From JAAOIF01 sp965206195 (GTDB taxonomy: Bacteria; Pseudomonadota; Gammaproteobacteria; PS1; Pseudothioglobaceae): a stretch of 64,000 nucleotides of DNA. Made by a program: the position numbers and the translations under genes. The notes beneath the pieces were generated by a model. That model searched no databases, was not told the origin of the DNA, and saw only the letters and a program-made list of their open reading frames with translations. The stretch covers positions 1,516,925 to 1,580,924 of the forward strand of contig CBDBIZ010000011.1 in the NCBI GenBank assembly GCA_965206195.1. Direction: 5' to 3'. Each line of letters begins with the position of its first letter. Within the stretch, counting starts at the first letter, position 1. Shown here piece after piece: positions 59,401 to 64,000 of the stretch.

Positions 59401-60484
59401 GGTGCCGGTGAGATTAAAGCCAGCACTGTTCTCAGCAGCATTGATGAGATCATCCATTGAGACTACGTTGATGGTGGGTGCGCTGGGGACGAGGATGTCT
59501 TTAATAATAGTGCCACTAAATGGTGTGGCTGGGTTGCCAGCAATGTCACTGACATTGGCAACTACGCTTAAGCTATTGCCATCAGCAACACCTGTTAAGT
59601 CAACCGTGCCACTAAAAGTATTATTAACTACCGTGGCTGTAGTGGTAACACCAGCAATATTGATGCTAACGATTTGTCCATCTTCAACTCCTCTGGTGTT
59701 GCCACTAAAAGTAACAGCACTTAGGTTGTCAGTGCTATTAATAATATTATCTCCAGACACCACAATAGCAGATGGCAATAAATTCTCAAACCAGGCGATG
59801 GTGTCATCACTAAATGATGCTGATAACACATCGACATCACCATCACCATCGACATCAGCGGTGGTGACTGCCTGGGCATTATCTTGCGCATTACTGATGA
59901 CTTGTTGTGAGCCAAAATTACCTGAACCATCGTTTTCAAACCAAGCAATGGTGTCATTATCGGCTGAAGCTGACAATACATCTAGGTCGCCATCACCATC
60001 CACATCAGCGGTGGTGACTGAACGAGCACTCAATTGTGTACTGCTGATGACTTGTGCCAAACCAAAGTTGCCCAAGCCATCATTTGCAAACCAAGCAATG
60101 GTGTTATCAAAAATTGAAGCTGACAATACATCTAGGTCGCCATCACCATCCACATCAGCGGTGGTGACTGAGCGAGCACCTAATTGCGTGTTGCTAATGA
60201 CTTGTGCCAAACCAAAGTTGCCCAAGCCATCATTCTCAAACCAGGCGATGGTGTCGTCATCGGCTGAAGCTGACAACACATCTAGGTCGCCATCATTATC
60301 CACATCAGCGGTGGTGAGTGACTCGACACCATTTTGTGTGTTGCTAATAACTTGCGCTGCACTAAAGTTGCCTGAACCATCATTCTCAAACCAAGCAATG
60401 GTGTTATCACTAAATGACGTTGACAATACATCCAGGTCGCCATCACCATCCACATCAGCGGTGGTGACTGAACTAGCATCATTT
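35461..60484 (-). CDS. Giant type I secreted FG-GAP/Ig-like repeat protein (main part, 5' end frameshifted)
   Basis: About 8,340 residues in one frame, the C-terminal bulk of a secreted surface protein. The last 124 residues (35461-35835) hold RTX-like repeats (GDDTLTGTGNDDLFIGDQGDDIL) and a type I secretion signal domain (DTITDF..GVDTLDLSDLL) ending LIVL. Before them lie a LamG-like lectin domain (about 35840-36640) and a CSPG/cadherin-like repeat. Towards the N-terminus are ten arrays of seven 50-residue FG-GAP units containing the calcium loop DVDGDGDLD. Each array is preceded by one class of Ig-like domain (INVVSMDDLINAAEN) and followed by another (DNIINSTDNLSA), with extra ISINTIAGDDLI Ig domains, two DUF642-like modules (about 39950-41510) and LamG-like modules. 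The open frame runs on to 60627, but codons above 60484 are out of frame with the repeats. Confidence 0.88.
37222..38264 (-). repeat. FG-GAP array P10: seven 150-bp units
   Basis: Seven tandem 50-residue units with the calcium loop D.DGDGD.D and TIAWF.NDG.GNF. It is the C-terminal-most propeller. Other arrays, read the same way, lie at about 59776-60960 (P1), 58120-59165 (P2), 55363-56410 (P3), 53720-54760 (P4), 51508-52550 (P5), 49272-50312 (P6), 47057-48093 (P7), 45420-46462 (P8) and 41802-42843 (P9). P2 to P10 have exactly seven units, while P1 has eight because of a 145-bp duplication. Confidence 0.9.
41511..42946 (-). repeat. Module duplication, copy A (~1.44 kb)
   Basis: This segment, containing one Ig-like domain and propeller P9, appears identical or nearly so to 48981-50416 and 53427-54862, at constant offsets of 7470 and 11916 bases. 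The seven FG-GAP units are the same in all three at protein level. Confidence 0.85.
48981..50416 (-). repeat. Module duplication, copy B (~1.44 kb)
   Basis: Second copy of the Ig-propeller module, holding P6. It matches copy A without a visible difference until about 50417, where AAAGTGG replaces AAGGTGG. Confidence 0.85.
53427..54862 (-). repeat. Module duplication, copy C (~1.44 kb)
   Basis: Third copy, holding P4. It differs from A and B at a few bases near its ends (for example GGATTGCCGGCA for GGGTTGCCAGCA), and the propeller itself is the same. Confidence 0.85.
56445..57550 (-). repeat. LamG-like plus Ig module, copy 1 (~1.1 kb)
   Basis: Nearly identical to 61000-62105 at a constant offset of 4555 bases, with only a handful of differences, such as GGSHVLFETGGSV here against GASHVLFETGDFV there. 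A more diverged relative lies at about 44030-44830. Confidence 0.85.
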
Positions 60485-60630
60485 GTTGCTAATAACTTGC
60501 GCTGCACTAAAGTTGCCTGAACCATCATTCTCAAACCAAGCAATGGTGTTATCACTAAATGACGTTGACAATACATCCAGGTCGCCATCACCATCCACAT
60601 CAGCGGTGGTGACTGAACTAGCATCATTTT
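60341..60630 (-). repeat. 145-bp tandem duplication causing a frameshift
   Basis: Two adjacent copies (60341-60485 and 60486-60630) differ only at the last base of the copy (catcatttg against catcatttt). The normal unit is 150 bp; this one is 145, so the reading frame shifts. The junction reads catttgttgct where a normal unit has cattttgtgtgttgct. Confidence 0.9.
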
Positions 60631-63115
60631 GTGTGCTGCTGATGACTTGCGCTAAACCAAAGTTGCCCAAGCCATCATTCTCAAACCAAGCAATGGTGTT
60701 ATCATCGGCTGACGCTGACAATACATCCAGGTCACCATCACCGTCCACATCAGCGGTGGTGACTGAGTGAGCATCCATTTGCATACTACTGATGACTTGC
60801 TCCACGCCAAAGTTACCCGAACCATCGTTTGCAAACCAGGCGATGGTGTCGTCATTAGATGACGCTGACAATACATCCACATCACCATCACCGTCCACAT
60901 CAGCGGTGGTGACTGAGTGAGCACCATCTTGCGCGCTGCTAATGACTTGTTCTGCACCAAAAGAGGCGGGTGCTGCAAACCTGGGCGCTACCAAATCAGT
61001 GGTGATGGTGCGCATGCTGGCAGCACTGCTGTTGCCTGCCGCGTCAGTTTGAGTGGCAGATAAAGTGGTGCTTGCATTATCAGCCAAATCAGCATCAACC
61101 AGGGCGATACTCCAAGTGCCATCGCTGGCAACGGTGGTGGTTTTATCAGCAATGCCGCTTTCAAACCCTGATACGTTGATTGTTGCTCCCGCTTCACCGG
61201 TGCCGGTGAGATTAAAGCCAGCACTGTTCTCAGCAGCATTGATGAGATCATCCATTGAGACTACGTTGATGGCGGGTCTACTAGGGGCAAGGGTATCAAG
61301 CGTAACATTTAAAATATTGCTATTGGCACTGGTTTCTGCGTTAAGACTTTGTCTGACAACCACATCTCCAACAAAATCACGGGTCAACACCATATCGCGG
61401 GTTTGTCCACTCCAAAAAAGACCCTGGGTAAAAGTGCCAGTAAAATCACTATAAGTCACATTAGCATCCCCTTGAGTACCGCCTGAAACCATGCCCCAAC
61501 CACCACTACCACTACCAGAGAAATCGCTAATGGGGCCTTCTATAATATTACCGGTAAACTCAGCAACCATACTAGCAAGACCTGCTTCATTGGCTTGACC
61601 CACATAAAACACTAACGTGCCATCAGCTGAAATCTCAACCATCACGCTATAACGCCCCCCTACACTAAAGACATTATTAGCGGTCAAATCAACCTCATTA
61701 CCCGTACCAATTGAAATACTCAAATCACCATCTGTGTGATAGATGGTTGTCCCTGTGACAAAATCTCCTGTCTCAAATAACACATGACTAGCACCATCAA
61801 AAGTATCAGGCAGGGTAATGTCAAAGTAAAACAGTGCAGGCAATGTTTGGTCAAAACCAAGTGTTTGTAAAGAAGTTTGTCCCCCAATAGTACTAACTGA
61901 GATATCAGCACCACTGCTATCTAGGGCTGCACTGGGGAGTTCAAAACTTGCATTCTCGCTGGTGGCAATACCGCCTGTTATAAAATCACCCCCATTAAGA
62001 GAATATTCCCAAGTGGCGCCAACTGCTAGATTGGTAACATTCACAGTTGCATCATGGGTAATATGATCACTATCACTAGTACCTGTGTCAGCATTGAGTC
62101 TAAGGATAGGAGTAGATAGATCATTGTCAGTAATGGTGGCCGTAGCACTGGCCGTGTTGATCGTAACAGCCGGGTCAGAGGGATTAGTGATAGTGGCAAT
62201 TAGGGTCTCATCGTTCTCAAAGTCAGTATCATCGGTCACACTCACACTAAAGCTGCCAGTGCTGGCCCCATTGGCCACAGTGATGACCCCAGTTGGGAAG
62301 GCCGCGTAGTCATCCCCAGCGGTGGCACTACCGCCACTACTACGGATACTAAAGCTAATGTCGTCACCGGTGTTGTTGACCTCAGTTAAGGTCACGGTGT
62401 AGGTAATGTCAGCGCCGCCTTCCGCCCCGCTGGTGGCACTCAAGGCTGCACCAATGGTACCAGCGGCGTTGTCATTGTCAGTAATGGTGGCCGTAGCACT
62501 GGCCGTGTTGATCGTAACAGCCGGGTCAGAGGGATTAGTGATAGTGGCAATTAGGGTCTCATCGTTCTCAAAGTCAGTATCATCGGTCACACTCACACTA
62601 AAGCTGCCAGTGCTGGCCCCATTGGCCACAGTGATGACCCCAGTTGGGAAGGCCGCGTAGTCATCCCCAGCGGTGGCACTACCGCCACTACTACGGATAC
62701 TAAAGCTAATGTCGTCACCGGTGTTGTTGACCTCAGTTAAGGTCACGGTGTAGGTAATGTCAGCGCCGCCTTCCGCCCCGCTGGTGGCACTCAAGGCTGC
62801 ACCAATGGTACCAGCGGCGTTGTCATTGTCAGTAATGGTGGCCGTAGCACTGGCCGTGTTGATCGTAACAGCCGGGTCAGAGGGATTAGTGATAGTGGCA
62901 ATTAGGGTCTCATCGTTCTCAAAGTCAGTATCATCGGTCACACTCACACTAAAGCTGCCAGTGCTGGCCCCATTGGCCACAGTGATGACCCCAGTTGGGA
63001 AGGCCGCGTAGTCATCCCCAGCGGTGGCACTACCGCCACTACTACGGATACTAAAGCTAATGTCATCACCGGTGTTGTTGACCTCAGTTAAGGTCACGGT
63101 GTAGGTAATGTCAGC
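60479..63115 (-). CDS. Giant repeat protein, upstream fragment of the same gene (5' end lost at inversion junction)
   Basis: About 878 residues in repeat frame, continuing the giant protein towards its N-terminus. Read N to C: three Calx-beta repeats of 117 residues (ADITYTVTLTEVNN...ITDNDNAAG), a LamG-like module (about 61300-62100), an Ig-like domain, and the first FG-GAP units of propeller 1. It terminates at 60479, just after the 145-bp duplication shifts the frame. The open frame extends upstream to 63295, but the last 180 bases are antisense to the opposite repeat array and are not real coding sequence. No signal, retention module or start codon is seen, so the N-terminus lies elsewhere. 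If the frameshift is an artefact, this and the preceding entry are one gene. Confidence 0.8.
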   Translation of the reverse strand, partial: ADITYTVTLTEVNNTGDDISFSIRSSGGSATAGDDYAAFPTGVITVANGASTGSFSVSVTDDTDFENDETLIATITNPSDPAVTINTASATATITDNDNAAGTIGAALSATSGAEGGADITYTVTLTEVNNTGDDISFSIRSSGGSATAGDDYAAFPTGVITVANGASTGSFSVSVTDDTDFENDETLIATITNPSDPAVTINTASATATITDNDNAAGTIGAALSATSGAEGGADITYTVTLTEVNNTGDDISFSIRSSGGSATAGDDYAAFPTGVITVANGASTGSFSVSVTDDTDFENDETLIATITNPSDPAVTINTASATATITDNDLSTPILRLNADTGTSDSDHITHDATVNVTNLAVGATWEYSLNGGDFITGGIATSENASFELPSAALDSSGADISVSTIGGQTSLQTLGFDQTLPALFYFDITLPDTFDGASHVLFETGDFVTGTTIYHTDGDLSISIGTGNEVDLTANNVFSVGGRYSVMVEISADGTLVFYVGQANEAGLASMVAEFTGNIIEGPISDFSGSGSGGWGMVSGGTQGDANVTYSDFTGTFTQGLFWSGQTRDMVLTRDFVGDVVVRQSLNAETSANSNILNVTLDTLAPSRPAINVVSMDDLINAAENSAGFNLTGTGEAGATINVSGFESGIADKTTTVASDGTWSIALVDADLADNASTTLSATQTDAAGNSSAASMRTITTDLVAPRFAAPASFGAEQVISSAQDGAHSVTTADVDGDGDVDVLSASSNDDTIAWFANDGSGNFGVEQVISSMQMDAHSVTTADVDGDGDLDVLSASADDNTIAWFENDGLGNFGLAQVISSTQNDASSVTTADVDGDGDLDVLSTSFSDNTIAWFENDGSGNFSAAQVISNK
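61000..62105 (-). repeat. LamG-like plus Ig module, copy 2 (~1.1 kb)
   Basis: Partner of 56445-57550. It marks the border between the Calx-beta region and the propeller region of the giant gene. Confidence 0.85.
62403..63115 (-). repeat. Left arm of 713-bp inverted repeat (351-bp Calx-beta tandem units)
   Basis: Two 351-bp Calx-beta units on the minus strand. They are the near-perfect reverse complement of 63288-64000, separated by a 172-base spacer that is itself part of the repeat unit. The unit nearest the junction carries GGTGATGAC where the next has GGTGACGAC. Confidence 0.9.
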
Positions 63116-64000
63116 CGATGATACTGACTTTGAGAACGATGAGACCCTAATTGCCACTATCACTAATCCCTCTGACCCGGCTGTTACGATCAACACGGCC
63201 AGTGCTACGGCCACCATTACTGACAATGACAACGCCGCTGGTACCATTGGTGCAGCCTTGAGTGCCACCAGCGGGGCGGAAGGCGGCGCTGACATTACCT
63301 ACACCGTGACCTTAACTGAGGTCAACAACACCGGTGACGACATTAGCTTTAGTATCCGTAGTAGTGGCGGTAGTGCCACCGCTGGGGATGACTACGCGGC
63401 CTTCCCAACTGGGGTCATCACTGTGGCCAATGGGGCCAGCACTGGCAGCTTTAGTGTGAGTGTGACCGATGATACTGACTTTGAGAACGATGAGACCCTA
63501 ATTGCCACTATCACTAATCCCTCTGACCCGGCTGTTACGATCAACACGGCCAGTGCTACGGCCACCATTACTGACAATGACAACGCCGCTGGTACCATTG
63601 GTGCAGCCTTGAGTGCCACCAGCGGGGCGGAAGGCGGCGCTGACATTACCTACACCGTGACCTTAACTGAGGTCAACAACACCGGTGATGACATTAGCTT
63701 TAGTATCCGTAGTAGTGGCGGTAGTGCCACCGCTGGGGATGACTACGCGGCCTTCCCAACTGGGGTCATCACTGTGGCCAATGGGGCCAGCACTGGCAGC
63801 TTTAGTGTGAGTGTGACCGATGATACTGACTTTGAGAACGATGAGACCCTAATTGCCACTATCACTAATCCCTCTGACCCGGCTGTTACGATCAACACGG
63901 CCAGTGCTACAGCCACCATTACTGACAATGACAACGCCGCTGGTACCATTGGTGCAGCCTTGAGTGCCACCAGCGGGGCGGAAGGCGGCGCTGACATTAC
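63108..64000 (+). CDS. Calx-beta repeat array on the opposite strand, partial
   Basis: From the inversion junction to the window edge the plus strand is open and encodes the same Calx-beta units (DDTDFENDETLIATITN, ..ITDNDNAAG, ..GADITYTV), at least 297 residues. An ATG at 63108 happens to be in frame (MSADDTDFEND), but it has no convincing ribosome-binding site and the protein would begin in the middle of a repeat. It could be the start of a second copy of the giant gene pointing the other way, or a misjoined stretch of the first gene. Calx-beta domains bind calcium and are common in bacterial adhesins. Confidence 0.55.
   Translation, partial: MSADDTDFENDETLIATITNPSDPAVTINTASATATITDNDNAAGTIGAALSATSGAEGGADITYTVTLTEVNNTGDDISFSIRSSGGSATAGDDYAAFPTGVITVANGASTGSFSVSVTDDTDFENDETLIATITNPSDPAVTINTASATATITDNDNAAGTIGAALSATSGAEGGADITYTVTLTEVNNTGDDISFSIRSSGGSATAGDDYAAFPTGVITVANGASTGSFSVSVTDDTDFENDETLIATITNPSDPAVTINTASATATITDNDNAAGTIGAALSATSGAEGGADI
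63288..64000 (+). repeat. Right arm of 713-bp inverted repeat (351-bp Calx-beta tandem units)
   Basis: Plus-strand partner of 62403-63115, running to the window edge, so its true length is unknown. Single-base variants (GACGAC or GATGAC, and ACAGCC for ACGGCC at about 63909) show it is not an exact mirror copy. Confidence 0.9.

Noticed and set aside
57794..60520. Plus-strand open frame of 908 codons antisense to the giant gene, with similar ones at 53297-55915 and 46634-48187
   Set aside because: They mirror the 150-bp repeat period exactly. The repeat codons happen to avoid stops in the antisense frame, the predicted proteins are low-complexity, and there are no ribosome-binding sites.
60485..60627. 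First 48 codons of the main giant frame
   Set aside because: They are out of frame with the FG-GAP repeat and exist only because of the 145-bp duplication.
35836..62105. CRISPR-like or satellite DNA
   Set aside because: The periodicity is 150 bp, in frame, with protein-level constraint (calcium loops), and there are no unique spacers.
63116..63295. Upstream 60 codons of the second giant fragment
   Set aside because: They are antisense to the plus-strand Calx-beta array beyond the inversion junction.
62403..64000. Invertible phase-variation switch at the inverted repeats
   Set aside because: No invertase or recombinase gene is present in the window, and the junction lies at unequal repeat phases. 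A misassembly explains it as well, so only the structure is reported.

Overview
The window looks like part of the chromosome of an AT-rich gammaproteobacterium, most likely a sulfur-oxidising member of the SUP05/Thioglobus/bivalve-symbiont lineage. This placement is inference. It rests on the compact low-GC gene order, a DsrC-family protein, a candidate persulfide-sensing ArsR regulator, and a huge type I secreted protein of the kind reported from mussel symbionts. No similarity search could be run, so every assignment comes from reading motifs, lengths and gene order.

Layout. 1-1770: a small accessory patch with a cut-off ORF, a HicB/HicA toxin-antitoxin pair, a membrane-anchored XRE regulator and tRNA-Arg(CCG). 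1797-7179: an ArsR-type regulator with a BigR/SqrR-like cysteine pair, an MlaC-like periplasmic protein, then ctp-parA-parB, lepB and a cysteine-free DsrC/TusE homologue. 7204-13953: a minus-strand amino-acid operon, serC-serA-pheA-hisC-tyrA-aroA, with the decayed end of a VapC-type PIN toxin between pheA and hisC. 13978-17105: a cobalamin locus made of a B12 riboswitch, a BtuB-type receptor, a BtuM-type membrane transporter and the adenosyltransferase BtuR. 17114-23202: radA, nrdR, glyA, tRNA-Pro(GGG), moeB and msrA on the minus strand, then three small plus-strand genes. 23226-30601: the classical thrS-infC-rpmI-rplT-(lipoprotein)-pheS-pheT-ihfA cluster, with an AUU start for infC and a strongly structured leader before rpmI.

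30776-64000, over half the window, is a type I secretion locus. HlyD-, HlyB/LapB- and TolC-type genes lie directly downstream of a giant gene on the same strand. The visible part encodes about 9,200 residues. Its C-terminus carries an RTX/type I secretion signal. The body contains ten FG-GAP (integrin-alpha-like) arrays, each of exactly seven 50-residue units and so predicted to fold as seven-bladed beta-propellers. These are interleaved with several classes of Ig-like domain, LamG-like and DUF642-like modules, and at the N-terminal side Calx-beta repeats of 117 residues. Whole modules have been copied inside the gene: three segments of about 1.4 kb and two of about 1.1 kb are nearly identical.

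Two structural anomalies need care. First, the giant frame is broken at about 60485 by a 145-bp tandem duplication, which also gives the first propeller an eighth unit. Second, at about 63115 the Calx-beta repeats flip strand, so that two repeat arrays diverge head to head. The true N-terminus is therefore not visible. Either anomaly could be a misassembly of near-identical repeats or a real rearrangement.

No gene-free stretch exceeds 300 bases.
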